From the NCBI RefSeq assembly GCF_030406905.1, contig NZ_CP129137.1, forward strand, positions 6,727,501 to 6,791,500: 64,000 bases of DNA, read 5' to 3'. The position numbers and the translations under genes were made by a program. Below, piece after piece: positions 1-8,998 of this stretch; position 1 is the stretch's first letter, and each line of letters starts with the position of its first letter. Source of the stretch: Streptomyces sp. HUAS CB01. Its GTDB lineage: Bacteria > Actinomycetota > Actinomycetes > Streptomycetales > Streptomycetaceae. The notes under the pieces were generated by a model, which was not told the DNA's origin, did no database searches, and saw nothing but the letters and a program-made list of their open reading frames with translations.

Positions 1-2
1 AG

Positions 3-3000
3 CGGGACAAGGCGACGGAGCAGAACGAGAAGGAACGCGCGGCGGAGAACCGCAAGCGGGTCGAGATGCTCGTGGCCGTGGGCGGCCCCGAGGTGAAGAG
101 GGCCGCGCAGGCCGCTCTGGCCACCGGTGACGACAAGGCGATCGCCGAGTTCCTGGACAAGGGCTACCTGGTCGCCGCGCAGAAGGACGCGGACGACCGG
201 GCGGCTCATGAGAAGGCGCAGAAGGAGGCGTTGGAGGCGGCGGAGCGGCTGCGGAAGCTGGCGGAGAACGCCGCCCGTGCCGCCGAGGCCCGTACCAAGC
301 TGATCGCCGCGCACGGAAGCGCGGTGAAGGCGCTCAAGACCGCGTCGAACGCGATGAACGCGGCGGCCGCGCAGTCGCGCGAGGCCGACCGGATGCTCGC
401 GGCCGACCGGGCCGGAAAGCGCGTCTCCGACTACGGGCCGGTCAAGGTGGAGATCGCCCGCCAGGTCGGTATCGCCGAGGACGCGTCCAGGCAGGCGCAG
501 GTCGCGGCTCTGCAGGCCAAGGTGCAGGCGGATGTGCTGGTCGACACCGGGCTGACCCACGGCGTCCAGTGGTCGGAGGTCGCCTCCGGTATCGCGGGTG
601 CGGCGGACGCGGCGGCCAAGGCGGCGGCCACCGCGCAGCACGCGGTGGACGCCTCGGCCGCCGACGCCGCCGGGCTGAACGCCAAGAACCAGGCCGAACT
701 GCACGAGCAGCAGGCCAAGAAGTGGCGGGCGAACGCCGAGGAGCACGCGAAGGCCGCGGCCCGGCTCGCCGAGGCGGCGGCCAAGCAGGCGAAGATCGCG
801 GCCGATGCGGCGGCCAAGTCCCGCCAGGCCCGGATCGCCGCCGAACAGGCCGAGAAGGAGGCGTGGGAGCACGCCCGCAAGACGCGGGACGCGCGGATCG
901 AGGCACAGCGCCAGGCCAGGATCGCCGCCGAACAGCGGGCCATCGCCGAACGCGAGCGTGACCTCGCGGCGGCCGCCCGGGCGCGTGCGGAGCGGGAACG
1001 GGACATCGCCGCGGCGGCACGAGCACGTGCCGAAGCCGAGGCCCGTACCGCCTCGGCCAGGCGGGCCGACGCGCAGGCCGCCGCGGCCGTGGCCGCCGAG
1101 AAGCGGGCCACCGCGCAGACCCAGGAGGGCATCGCCGCCAAGGCCGACGAACAGGCCCGGGGCGAGGAGACCAAGGCCCGCACCGCCCGCAACAAGGCGG
1201 TCGAGGCCGAACGCGTCCACAACGCCGAAGCGGCCAGGGCCCGGGCGACCGAGGCGATGGCCGCCAAGGCCGCAGGCACCGAGCACGCCGAGACCGCGCG
1301 CACGGCGGCCACCGAGGCGCGCTCCGCGGCGAACGCCGCCGGCACGGCGGCCGGTACGGCCCGCGGGGCCGCGGACCAGGCGTCCGCGGCGGCGGTGCGT
1401 TCGCGGTCCGCGGCCATCGAGGCTGCCGGAGCGGCCGCGCGGGCACGGGCGGCGGCCGCGGAGGCCACCGCGCACGCGGCACGCGCCAACGCCGCCGCGA
1501 ACAAGGCCGAAGCGGCCGCCTTCGCGGCGAACGCGGCGGCGAACCGGGCCGAGGCCGAGGCCGCGCTCACCCGCGCCGCCGCGCAGCGTGCCAATGCCCA
1601 GGCGGCCGAGGCCACCGCGCAGGAGGCCCGCGCGGGCATCGCGGCCCATGAGGCGTCCCGGCTGGCCGGACTGGCCGCCGTCCACGCCAACCAGTCGCTC
1701 CAGGCGGCCAACCGCACCCGTGACGAGGCCGACGGGGCCACCCGTGAGGCGGCGATGGCCCGCCTCCAGTCCACGATCGCGCTCCAGGCCGCCGCGTCGG
1801 CCCGTACCACCGCGGCCGGCATCGCCGACCCGGCGAACACCGCCATCGCGCTCACCGCGCCGTTCACCGGCACGGACGTCGACGCCGACTTCGCCGCCGA
1901 GGTGGCCAAGGCCGCCCAGGTGATGGGCCAGGCCGAGGTCACCAAGGCCGAGGCCAGGGCGGCCGAGGCGGTCAAGGCCGCCGAGGCCGCCGAAGCCGCC
2001 GCCAAGCGGGCCAACGCCCAGGTCGCCCCCGCCTTCAAGGCGGCGGCAGCGGCGGCGCGTTCCTCCGCCGACGCGGCCCGCTCCTCGGCGGCGGCGATGA
2101 AGTCCGCCGCCCAGGCGGCCGAGGACGGCGCCAAGGCCCGGGCCGCCGCGGCACGGGCCAACGAGGCCGACGCCCAGGCCCAGGCCGACGCCAAGCTCGC
2201 CCGCCAGGCCGCCAACCAGGCGTTCGCCGACGCGGCAGCAGCACGCAATGCCGCCACCCAGGCGGAGGCCGAGGCCGCCCGCGCCCGGGGCGCCGCCGCC
2301 GACGCCGAGAACCACGCGGCCGCCGCCAACGGCGCCGCGAACCTGGCCGAGCAGGAAGCGAGCGTCGCCCAGGGCGCCGCCGCCCAGGCGGAGAAGGACG
2401 CCACCGACGCGAACAAGTTCGCCGAGTCCGCCGAGAAGCACGCCACCTCCGCCGAGACGGCCGCCAAGAACGCCGGCACCTACGCCAAGGAGGCCGACGA
2501 GGCCGCCAAGAAGGCGGAGGAATACCAGCGAGAGCTGGAGCGCAAGGAGCGCGAGGAGGCCGCCAGGCCCGGAAAGGAGGTTTCCAGCGGTGACCTGACG
2601 GAGGCGGAGCGCAAGGCCCTCGAAGCCGCAGGCATCAGCGTGGCGGAGTTCGAGGCGGCCAAGGCACTCGCCCAGAAGAACCTCCTCGACTACCTCAAGG
2701 AGAACGGCGCCGAACTCCTCGTCGAACTCGCCGCCGAGGAGATCAAGGAATGCTGGGACGACCCCGACATCCCGACCTGCCTCTGGGCGATCGTCAACAA
2801 CCTGCCCTGGACGAAGGCAGCCTCCCTCGTCACCAAGCTCCCGAAGCTCGGCAAAGCCATCTTGGGCATCAAGGACTTCCTCGACAAGGCAGCTGAGGCC
2901 AAAAGGACTGTCAAGAAGGCCGAAGAGGTAATCGAAAAGGTCCAGAAAAAAATTCCGGACTGCTTGGGTAAATCCAAGAAGAAGCCGACGCCGAAAAGCA

Positions 3001-3416
3001 GCAAGGCGCGTTCCGCAGCCGCGAAAGCCGACGACGATGACGAGTGCCTCACAGCGGAAACGGTAATCTACCGCTCGCCTGCCACAGGAAAGCGCGAAAG
3101 CGAGAAGAATGGCCTCAACCCGGCCAATCATGGCGGCGACTACCCTACCGCCTACTACGCCAACTTGCCTGAAGGTGCCGCGCAGTACGCAGGGAACGGC
3201 CACGATCTCGGATTTCACCGTTATGTAATGAAGCCGGGCTTCCGAAAGGCCTTCGGAGACCTGGAGTACCCGCTGGAAAACAAGAATAAATTCCCTGGCC
3301 TGACCGAATGGCGTATCCCGGCGAACCGAGCTGCCGAGTTCAACTCGTATATCGACCACAGCAAGACCGAATGGTGGGACGCTGCGCTAGGGTCGTACTA
3401 CCCGCCTGCCGGATGA
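3..3416 (+). CDS. Polymorphic toxin with ALF-type repeats, alanine-rich coiled coil and C-terminal toxin domain (5' partial)
   Basis: The frame is open from base 3, in front of the first ATG at 66, so the true start lies upstream of the window. Near the visible N-terminus are ALF-like units (ALATGDDKAIAEFLDKGY). About 750 residues of Ala/Glu/Arg heptad-like coiled coil follow. Residues about 860-950 (counted from the ATG at 66) hold a pretoxin-type linker, 'ECWDDPDIPTCLWAIVNNLPW', a pattern known from Streptomyces polymorphic toxins. The last 120 residues form a separate domain with Arg near VIYRS, then TAYYANLPEGAAQYA and EWRIP. The order Arg / aromatic-rich strand / late acidic strand resembles ADP-ribosyltransferase-fold toxins, but this is inference. 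GC falls visibly over the last 500 bases, as expected for an exchangeable toxin tip. Toxin architecture is well supported; the enzymatic activity is not. Confidence 0.85.
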   Translation, partial: RDKATEQNEKERAAENRKRVEMLVAVGGPEVKRAAQAALATGDDKAIAEFLDKGYLVAAQKDADDRAAHEKAQKEALEAAERLRKLAENAARAAEARTKLIAAHGSAVKALKTASNAMNAAAAQSREADRMLAADRAGKRVSDYGPVKVEIARQVGIAEDASRQAQVAALQAKVQADVLVDTGLTHGVQWSEVASGIAGAADAAAKAAATAQHAVDASAADAAGLNAKNQAELHEQQAKKWRANAEEHAKAAARLAEAAAKQAKIAADAAAKSRQARIAAEQAEKEAWEHARKTRDARIEAQRQARIAAEQRAIAERERDLAAAARARAERERDIAAAARARAEAEARTASARRADAQAAAAVAAEKRATAQTQEGIAAKADEQARGEETKARTARNKAVEAERVHNAEAARARATEAMAAKAAGTEHAETARTAATEARSAANAAGTAAGTARGAADQASAAAVRSRSAAIEAAGAAARARAAAAEATAHAARANAAANKAEAAAFAANAAANRAEAEAALTRAAAQRANAQAAEATAQEARAGIAAHEASRLAGLAAVHANQSLQAANRTRDEADGATREAAMARLQSTIALQAAASARTTAAGIADPANTAIALTAPFTGTDVDADFAAEVAKAAQVMGQAEVTKAEARAAEAVKAAEAAEAAAKRANAQVAPAFKAAAAAARSSADAARSSAAAMKSAAQAAEDGAKARAAAARANEADAQAQADAKLARQAANQAFADAAAARNAATQAEAEAARARGAAADAENHAAAANGAANLAEQEASVAQGAAAQAEKDATDANKFAESAEKHATSAETAAKNAGTYAKEADEAAKKAEEYQRELERKEREEAARPGKEVSSGDLTEAERKALEAAGISVAEFEAAKALAQKNLLDYLKENGAELLVELAAEEIKECWDDPDIPTCLWAIVNNLPWTKAASLVTKLPKLGKAILGIKDFLDKAAEAKRTVKKAEEVIEKVQKKIPDCLGKSKKKPTPKSSKARSAAAKADDDDECLTAETVIYRSPATGKRESEKNGLNPANHGGDYPTAYYANLPEGAAQYAGNGHDLGFHRYVMKPGFRKAFGDLEYPLENKNKFPGLTEWRIPANRAAEFNSYIDHSKTEWWDAALGSYYPPAG

Positions 3417-3513
3417 GACGTCCAGGACTGTCTTGAGGCTGCCGCGGGCGGCGTGCGACCGGTCCCTGTACAGCGTGTTAGAAAGGCGCAAGTTGGGCTG
3501 AACCCTTCTTGAA

Positions 3514-3559
3514 GGGGCGAGGCGAGCCCAGGCAGTAAGGCCTGGGCTCGCCTCGCCCC
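3514..3559. terminator. Strong hairpin after the toxin gene
   Basis: A perfect 20-bp stem (3514-3533 with 3540-3559) encloses a six-base loop about 100 bp after the toxin stop codon. There is no U-tract, which is common for Streptomyces terminators. It separates the toxin from the S1 gene at 3691. Confidence 0.75.
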
Positions 3560-3690
3560 GCCGAGCGGGCGAAGCATTACGCGCAGATCGCAACGCGCGA
3601 CGCAGCTTCTCTCGCACGCACCGAAACTGTGCAAGGCCACCGAGCGTTGAGAGGGCAAGCACACTCACTGCCTATCGAAAGGATGACAGC

Positions 3691-4263
3691 GTGATCAAAC
3701 CTTCGGAGAACCCAGACCTTTGGAACTTTCTTGATTCGCTGCAATACGGTGATCTGCTTTCTGGGCAAGTTGTGGCGATCGAAAGATTCGGCGTTTTCGT
3801 AGATTTGGACGACGGTCCCGGCCATCCAGTTCTCCCTGGCGTAGGGTTCATTACCCTCCCGGAGCTGTCCTGGCAGTCATTCGAAGACCCGTCGGAGATC
3901 GTTCAAATCGGACAGTCCGTGTCGTGTATGTTCCTTCAATTTGATACCTGGAATGGGGAGGCCCGTCTCTCACTGCGAGAGACACTGCCGGACCCGTTCC
4001 AGGCGGTCGCCGACAGTATTCAAGTGGGTCAGGAGTTGACGACGCGCGTAACGAAACTCCTACCGTTCGGCGTTATCGTGGAAATCTCCGATGGGGTAGA
4101 AGCTGTGATTCATGAGAAGGAACTCATGGGAGAACCCGCCACCACCGCAAAGGAAGATGGGATCAAGGTTGGCGACGACATCGCCGCAGTGGTGCTTGGG
4201 CTCGACCGAGAGCGCCGGACGGTGACTCTCTCGCAGCGACAGGCTCGGACCAACCTCGGTTGA
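3691..4263 (+). CDS. Tandem S1 RNA-binding-domain protein
   Basis: A 190-residue protein with a GTG start and an AAGGA-type ribosome binding site at about 3678. Two S1 (OB-fold) repeats are visible: residues about 18-95 (YGDLLSGQVVAIERFGVFVDL ... EARLSLRE) and about 108-186 (VGQELTTRVTKLLPFGVIVEI ... RRTVTLSQRQ). The S1 fold binds single-stranded RNA. Stand-alone two-S1 proteins of this size occur in Streptomyces, sometimes next to polymorphic toxins. It is the first gene after the toxin, so it could protect against it, for example if the target is RNA or the ribosome. The intervening hairpin and the lack of coupling argue against a simple operon. The S1 assignment is firm; an immunity role is speculation. 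Confidence 0.85.
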   Translation: MIKPSENPDLWNFLDSLQYGDLLSGQVVAIERFGVFVDLDDGPGHPVLPGVGFITLPELSWQSFEDPSEIVQIGQSVSCMFLQFDTWNGEARLSLRETLPDPFQAVADSIQVGQELTTRVTKLLPFGVIVEISDGVEAVIHEKELMGEPATTAKEDGIKVGDDIAAVVLGLDRERRTVTLSQRQARTNLG

Positions 4264-4309
4264 CGGCTCCCTGTTCGTTGACGTGGGACTCGTGAATCAG
4301 TCTGCCGCC

Positions 4310-4605
4310 CAGGCGAGAGCTCGATCTCCGGCAAGCACAAGTGCCACCGCATGAACGTCCAGGTCAGTGCCGATCCGTTCGCTCGGCTGCTCTGGGCTTC
4401 ACCCGCCCGCCAGGCGCCGTGCACGACGGCCGTCCGAACCCACGGAACCATCGAAGCGCTCACCAGAGCCGACGTCCGGACCTGGGTCGACAAGGGATAC
4501 CAGGGGGCCTGGGGCACGGAGTGAGTCCCCTACCGGGGCCGCTGGAGCACGCTCCCGTCCGGGAAGCGCGCAATGAACTCCTCACACGCCGGGATCGGGT
4601 CTGTA
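4310..4605 (+). pseudogene. IS5-family transposase fragment
   Basis: The translation KHKCHRMNVQVSADPFARLLWASP ... VRTWVDKGYQGAWGTE, stop, VPYRGRWSTLPSGKRAMNSSHA parallels the intact IS5-type transposase encoded at 6255-7019 (GKHKKHGMNLQVLTDPFGRLLWASP ... CWADKAYRGASGTV). Only the central DDE region survives. It contains an in-frame stop near 4522 and an internal deletion, and it ends just before the ISL3 inverted repeat at 4616. Confidence 0.8.
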
Positions 4606-4615
4606 AAGATATCGG

Positions 4616-6240
4616 CCCTGTCTCACATTCGGTGGTGACGGAGCGTCGTGAGGACTCGTTGACATTCACGTGAAGGATGTCAACGAGCTTGTCCAGACGG
4701 TGTTTTCGGGCTTGTCGCCGCTGGTCATCGAGGATGTGGCTGACGAAGGTGAGCGGATCCTGGTGCGGGCACGGACACCGCGGGACACTGCGGCCTGCCC
4801 GGTGTGCGGGGCCCCGTCGGAACGCGTGCACGGCTATCACTGGAGGACGGTGGCCGACGTGCCGGTCGATGAACGACGGGTGGTGGTCCGTGTGCGGGTG
4901 CGGCGTCTGGTGTGTCCCACGCGCGGCTGCCGCCACACCTTCCGCGAGCAAGTGTGCGGAGTGCTGGACCGATATCAGCGGCGAACCGTCCGCCTGACCA
5001 GGCAAGTCAAGGCCGTGGTCAAGGAGTTAGCGGGCCGGGCGGGGACACGTTTGCTGGCGATACTCGCGGTGAGCCTGTCGCGTCACACGGCCCTGCGCAC
5101 CCTGCTGCGGATCCCACTGCCAACCGGTCGGGTGCCCCGGGTGATCGGCGTCGACGACTTCGCTCTGCGCCGGCGCCACCGCTATGCCACCGTGATCATC
5201 GACGCCGAGACCCACGAGCGGATCGATGTGCTGCCCGACCGCACCGCCGACACTCTGGAAGTGTGGCTGCGCGAACATCCGGGCGTCGAGGTCGTGTGCC
5301 GTGACGGCTCCGCGACCTACGCCGAGGCGATCCGGCGCGCCCTGCCCGACGCGGTGCAGGTCGCGGACCGGTGGCATGTGTGGAAGAACCTGTGCGAAGC
5401 CGCCCTGAGCGAGGTCAAGGCGCACAGCACCTGCTGGGCCACCGTGCTGGACGCGCCGATCTACGACGGGCCCCGCGCCCAGACCACCCTCGAACGCTGG
5501 CACCAGGTCCACGGCCTGCTCAAGAAGGGCGTGGGCCTGCTCGAATGCGCCCGCCGCCTGCAACTGGCCCTGAACACCGTCAAACGCTACGCCCGCGCCG
5601 ATCGGCCCGAGCGCATGCTCCGCGTCCCGAAGTACCGTGCCAGCCTCGTCGACCCCTACCGTGAACACCTGCGTAAACGCCGTGCCGAGGACCCCTCCGT
5701 CCCCGTGAAGCACCTCTTCGAGGAGATCAAGGCCCTCGGCTTCACGGGCTGCCTGATTCTCCTGCACAAGTACATCAACCAGGGCCGTGCGGACGCCGAC
5801 CGCAGCCACGTCTCCCCGCGCAGGCTCGCCCGGATGGTGCTGACCAGGCTCGACAACCTCAAGGTCGAGCAACACGAGCTCCTGGCCAAGCTCACCGCAG
5901 CCTGCCCCGAAATGACCCAACTGGCCACCGGCATCAGAGTCTTCGCCCCGCTCCTCACGCCGCACGTCGACAATGCCGACGCGCTCACACGCTGGATCGC
6001 TCAAGTCCGAGCAGCCGACCTGCCCCATCTGCATGCCTTCACACGGGGGCTGGAACGAGACCGTGACGCCGTCAACGCCGCACTCACCCTTCCGTACAGC
6101 AACGGCCCCACCGAGGGCGTCAACACCAAGACCAAGCGGATCGCGCGTCAGATGCACGGACGAGCAGGCTTCACCCTGCTCCGCCACCGCATCCTCCTCG
6201 GATAGCAGCACTCTCCGTCACCACCGAATGTGAGACAGGG
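4616..6240 (+). mobile_element. ISL3-family insertion sequence
   Basis: A 28-bp perfect terminal inverted repeat, starting CCCTGTCTCACATTCGG, lies at 4616-4643 and 6213-6240 and brackets one intact transposase. No 8-bp target duplication is seen, and both flanks are other insertion-sequence DNA, so the element probably sits where recombination has occurred. Confidence 0.88.
4670..6205 (+). CDS. ISL3-family transposase, intact
   Basis: The 511-residue protein is full length for the family. The N-terminal zinc ribbon shows two Cys pairs (CPVCGAP and CPTRGC, residues about 43-87). A DDE core follows: VIGVDDFALRRRHRYATVIID, then CRDGSATYAEA, and near the C-terminus NGPTEGVNTKTKRI carrying the last acidic residue. 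The GTG start at 4670 is 54 bp inside the left inverted repeat. It looks functional. Confidence 0.93.
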   Translation: MKDVNELVQTVFSGLSPLVIEDVADEGERILVRARTPRDTAACPVCGAPSERVHGYHWRTVADVPVDERRVVVRVRVRRLVCPTRGCRHTFREQVCGVLDRYQRRTVRLTRQVKAVVKELAGRAGTRLLAILAVSLSRHTALRTLLRIPLPTGRVPRVIGVDDFALRRRHRYATVIIDAETHERIDVLPDRTADTLEVWLREHPGVEVVCRDGSATYAEAIRRALPDAVQVADRWHVWKNLCEAALSEVKAHSTCWATVLDAPIYDGPRAQTTLERWHQVHGLLKKGVGLLECARRLQLALNTVKRYARADRPERMLRVPKYRASLVDPYREHLRKRRAEDPSVPVKHLFEEIKALGFTGCLILLHKYINQGRADADRSHVSPRRLARMVLTRLDNLKVEQHELLAKLTAACPEMTQLATGIRVFAPLLTPHVDNADALTRWIAQVRAADLPHLHAFTRGLERDRDAVNAALTLPYSNGPTEGVNTKTKRIARQMHGRAGFTLLRHRILLG

Positions 6241-7128
6241 AGCCTTTTCCATCCTCACTCTGAGCTGGCCAGATGCAGGGCGAGGACGGCCCGGACGAGG
6301 CTGGTGACGCGGGCGGTCGAGCACCGGAGCTTGCGGAGGAGCCGCCAGGATTTGAGGGTGGCCATGGCCTGCTCGACGAGTGCGCGAATCTTCGCGTGGG
6401 ACCGGTTGACGGCCTGCTGACCGGTGGAAAGGGTTTCCCAGCGGCCCCAGTAGGGGGTGCGAACGGTCCCGCTGGCACCCCGATATGCCTTGTCCGCCCA
6501 GCACTTGATGTCGGCTGCGGCAAGGGCGTCGACGATGCCGTGCTCGCGGGCCGCGCGGACATCGTGGACGGCGCCGGGCAGGGCCGGCGAGGCCCACAGC
6601 AGCCGGCCGAAGGGATCCGTGAGGACCTGCAGGTTCATCCCGTGTTTCTTGTGTTTCCCGGAGTAGAAGGGCCGGTCCGCGGCGATGCGGTCGGTCGGCA
6701 GGAGTGTGCCGTCGAGGATCACGAACGCCTTCGTCGACGCGACCCGGATCGCGTCGGCCAGGGTGGGCGCGAGGCCTGCCAGGAGTTCGACAGCCTCGGT
6801 GGCATACCGGTAGGCGGTCGTGGTTCCGATACCGAATCCGGCCGCGAGCTGGGCATACGTGTTTCCCATCCGCAGGTGGGCGAGTGCGAGCAGGGCCTGG
6901 CGGCCGGGGTTCAGACGCCTCCAGCGGGAGCCGATCGCGCGACGGTGCTGCCGCAGACGGGCGGACAGAAAGCGCAGGGCAGAGCTGGACACGTCGACGC
7001 CCGAAGGGTAGACAAGCATGCGAAGCCTCTGGTGGAGACGGTTCTCTTGGTCGAAAACCCATCTACCAGGGGCTTCACCACGTTGTCATCCCAACTGGCT
7101 CGCTGCTGCCACAAGTTGGAAAGGGCTC
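6240..7128 (-). mobile_element. IS5-family insertion sequence
   Basis: Imperfect 11-bp terminal inverted repeats (6240-6250 GAGCCTTTTCC and 7118-7128 GGAAAGGGCTC, one mismatch) flank a single transposase gene. Its left end directly abuts the ISL3 right inverted repeat at 6240, so the two elements share a boundary. Confidence 0.75.
6255..7019 (-). CDS. IS5-family (DDE superfamily) transposase, intact
   Basis: A 254-residue protein. An N-terminal helix-turn-helix of the HTH_Tnp_4 type spans about residues 35-85 (LAHLRMGNTYAQLAAGFGIG). The DDE domain shows FVILDGTLLPTD (first Asp), GRLLWASPALPGAVHD (second acidic region) and SHAKIRALVEQAMATLKSW (final Glu). The ATG start has no strong ribosome binding site. 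Length and motif order are normal for a one-frame IS5-group transposase. Confidence 0.92.
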   Translation of the reverse strand: MLVYPSGVDVSSSALRFLSARLRQHRRAIGSRWRRLNPGRQALLALAHLRMGNTYAQLAAGFGIGTTTAYRYATEAVELLAGLAPTLADAIRVASTKAFVILDGTLLPTDRIAADRPFYSGKHKKHGMNLQVLTDPFGRLLWASPALPGAVHDVRAAREHGIVDALAAADIKCWADKAYRGASGTVRTPYWGRWETLSTGQQAVNRSHAKIRALVEQAMATLKSWRLLRKLRCSTARVTSLVRAVLALHLASSE

Positions 7129-7159
7129 AGGGCCGTTCTTCTTACAGTCCCGTTACACA

Positions 7160-7640
7160 CGACAAGACTGTGAACGCAGCGTATGTGTACTTCATCGATC
7201 CGAAGGTCGTCGTCGGCGTCGCGGCACGTCAACGCCAGCAGGTCCGGTTCCTGGCCAAGCGGTTCTTGTGGGAACGGCCGGCTCCGGTGCCGTGCTCGAC
7301 CGTCTCCAGCAGATCCCCATCGAGCGCGGACGGGAGCACGGCGGCATTGGACGCGGCGTTGGAGGCGCTCCGGGCCGGCCACTGCGTCTGCGCGTTCCTG
7401 AAGGGACTCTTTCCCGGGGGAGGACATTACGCGTGCGCAGTGGCGTCGCACCTCGTCACAGCGGTTCCCGAGACTCGGCTCATCGGGTGCGCTGTCACGG
7501 GTGCCAGAGCTCTCGCATCGCTTCGACACCGACCACGGGTGCGGGTCGTCTTCCTCCCATGCTCGCGCGAGCCCCTGCCAGCCAACTACAAGCTCAGGGT
7601 CGAGTCGGTTCAGAACTCGATGCGTGCCATTCGCGCGATC
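7160..7640 (+). pseudogene. PlsC-type 1-acyl-glycerol-3-phosphate acyltransferase relic
   Basis: Family motifs appear in order but in alternating frames. Frame A gives FIDPKVVVGVAARQ and RFLAKR, matching the region after the NHxxxxD motif. Frame B gives GAVLDRLQQIPIERGREHGG. Frame A then gives AALDAALEALRAG, and frame B gives VPEGTLSRGRTLRVRSGVA, matching the FPEGTRS substrate-binding motif. An intact protein would need at least three frameshifts, and the catalytic NHxxxxD start is missing or eroded. The left side abuts the IS5 element at 7128, which may have removed the 5' end. This is a decayed gene. Confidence 0.75.
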
Positions 7641-7659
7641 GCGCCGCCCACGCCGTGAG

Positions 7660-8030
7660 CCACGCCATTGGACGGACCTCTCGACACGGTGCCCGCCCGG
7701 TGGCCGTAGCTCGCGTCCGGGTCGCGCCTGAGGTGTCTTTGCCCACGGAGCCTGCGCACCGAGACGTCTTTTCGATGAAACGATCTCGTGCAGCGGTTCG
7801 ACCGCCCAGGGAACCCCGCGAGCCTCGATGAGTTCTGCGGCGTCCGGCGGTCGTGCGGTCGAGCCTGTCACCGAGCAGTGGGAGCCCATCTGTGACGAGG
7901 TGGCGATCGGGGGCGGTGCGGGCTGGCAGGCATGATCTGGGATCGGCCCCGGGCTTCGGTAAGCCGTCGGACGTGGAGGCGGTGGTGGCGATGTGGCGTC
8001 GACGGGATGGATTCCGCTCGAGTCGACGTT
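7660..8030. other. Intergenic, no gene recognised
   Basis: No open frame here shows a recognisable domain or a supported start. It separates the acyltransferase relic from the 3' end of the helix-turn-helix gene. Confidence 0.6.
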
Positions 8031-8702
8031 TCAGGGTTCCGCTGAGCTCACCGAGGAACTCTCGGGGCGTGATGCGATGCGCGCACGCGCCGCTGCAAGA
8101 ATCCGCGCTCCAGTCGACCGGCTGACATTGAACCGAGCGGCAATCTGCGCAGCACTCGGAGGCTTCACACCCTCGCCCATAGCTTGATCGACCACCTCAG
8201 CCGTTTCCACGACTCGAGAGTCTGGCGGGGCGGTCTCGTCGCGACCCGCTCGACCTCTGTTGGGTCGCTCCGGACTGCTCGTCGGACGTCCAGCACCCGT
8301 ACGCTCCGGACGCTCTCGCTGATCGCCCTGCTCGAAACGGGCCGCGATCACCCATCGCGGCCACCGCCGACCGTGCACTTCCACACCACGAGGGAGATAG
8401 CCGGACACGGCATAGCTGCGCACCGTCGAAGCGTCCACTCCGAGAACCGCAGCGGCTTCTCTGTCTGTCAGCAGGTCATCCGGGTGCTCGACAGCATCTG
8501 GCAGCGGACGGATGGGCTGACCTTGCACGAAGGCGGACACCTGCTCGGCGTCGTAGAGGCGAACGCGGCCCTCATCAGCGTTGACTCGGCACACGTGCTC
8601 CTCAAACGCGTCGCGCACGTTCCGGCGCCACGAATGCAGCGGCAGCCCCATCGCCTCGGCCACCTCTGACTCGGTACGCACCTCACGGCCCTGGGGGATC
8701 AT
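8031..8702 (-). CDS. Helix-turn-helix protein, paralogue of the gene at 48513
   Basis: A 223-residue protein. I chose the ATG at 8702 over the longer frame because an AGGAGGGAGAG ribosome binding site precedes it at 8711-8721. Around residue 75 is an HTH_17/MerR-like helix-turn-helix, HPDDLLTDREAAAVLGVDASTVRSY. The N-terminal third (VAEAMGLPLHSWRR) may be a second such domain, and the C-terminus has another helical segment (AAQIAARFNVSRSTGARILAAA). The protein at 48513 shares the HPDDLL-EAAA-LGV-ASTVR-YA core and overall layout. Such proteins are common on Streptomyces mobile elements and probably bind DNA. The target is unknown. Confidence 0.8.
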   Translation of the reverse strand: MIPQGREVRTESEVAEAMGLPLHSWRRNVRDAFEEHVCRVNADEGRVRLYDAEQVSAFVQGQPIRPLPDAVEHPDDLLTDREAAAVLGVDASTVRSYAVSGYLPRGVEVHGRRWPRWVIAARFEQGDQRERPERTGAGRPTSSPERPNRGRAGRDETAPPDSRVVETAEVVDQAMGEGVKPPSAAQIAARFNVSRSTGARILAAARARIASRPESSSVSSAEP

Positions 8703-8998
8703 CGAGACTCTCCCTCCTGCTCGGTGTTGATAGCGCCAGCCGAGCGTCCCACCATAAACTTCCCCGCGACATCGAGGCTCGCTCTCGGGTGGGTGTCGAT
8801 GGGGGAGGGGCCGGCGGATGCCGTCGCTGCCGTTCAGGCAGCGAACCGTCGGCCCCGACAGCAATGCACCGGCGAAGCCGCGGTGCGATGAACCGATCGA
8901 GGACAGCAGGCAGAAGTGCTGTAGCTACCGGGGTCGTTCATCCTGAGGAATCAGTGGCGGGAGCCGTAACGCTCGCGGGTCGGCTCGGTTGGCCAGGC

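Noticed and set aside
431..2479. Long minus-strand frame of 682 codons inside the toxin gene
   Set aside because: It is a mirror of the alanine-rich repeat coding sequence; composition is Ala/Ser/Arg with no domain and no start context.
3050..3416. HYD1-type ADP-ribosyltransferase call for the first toxin
   Set aside because: The general motif order is ART-like, but the HYD1 signature residues could not be matched with confidence.
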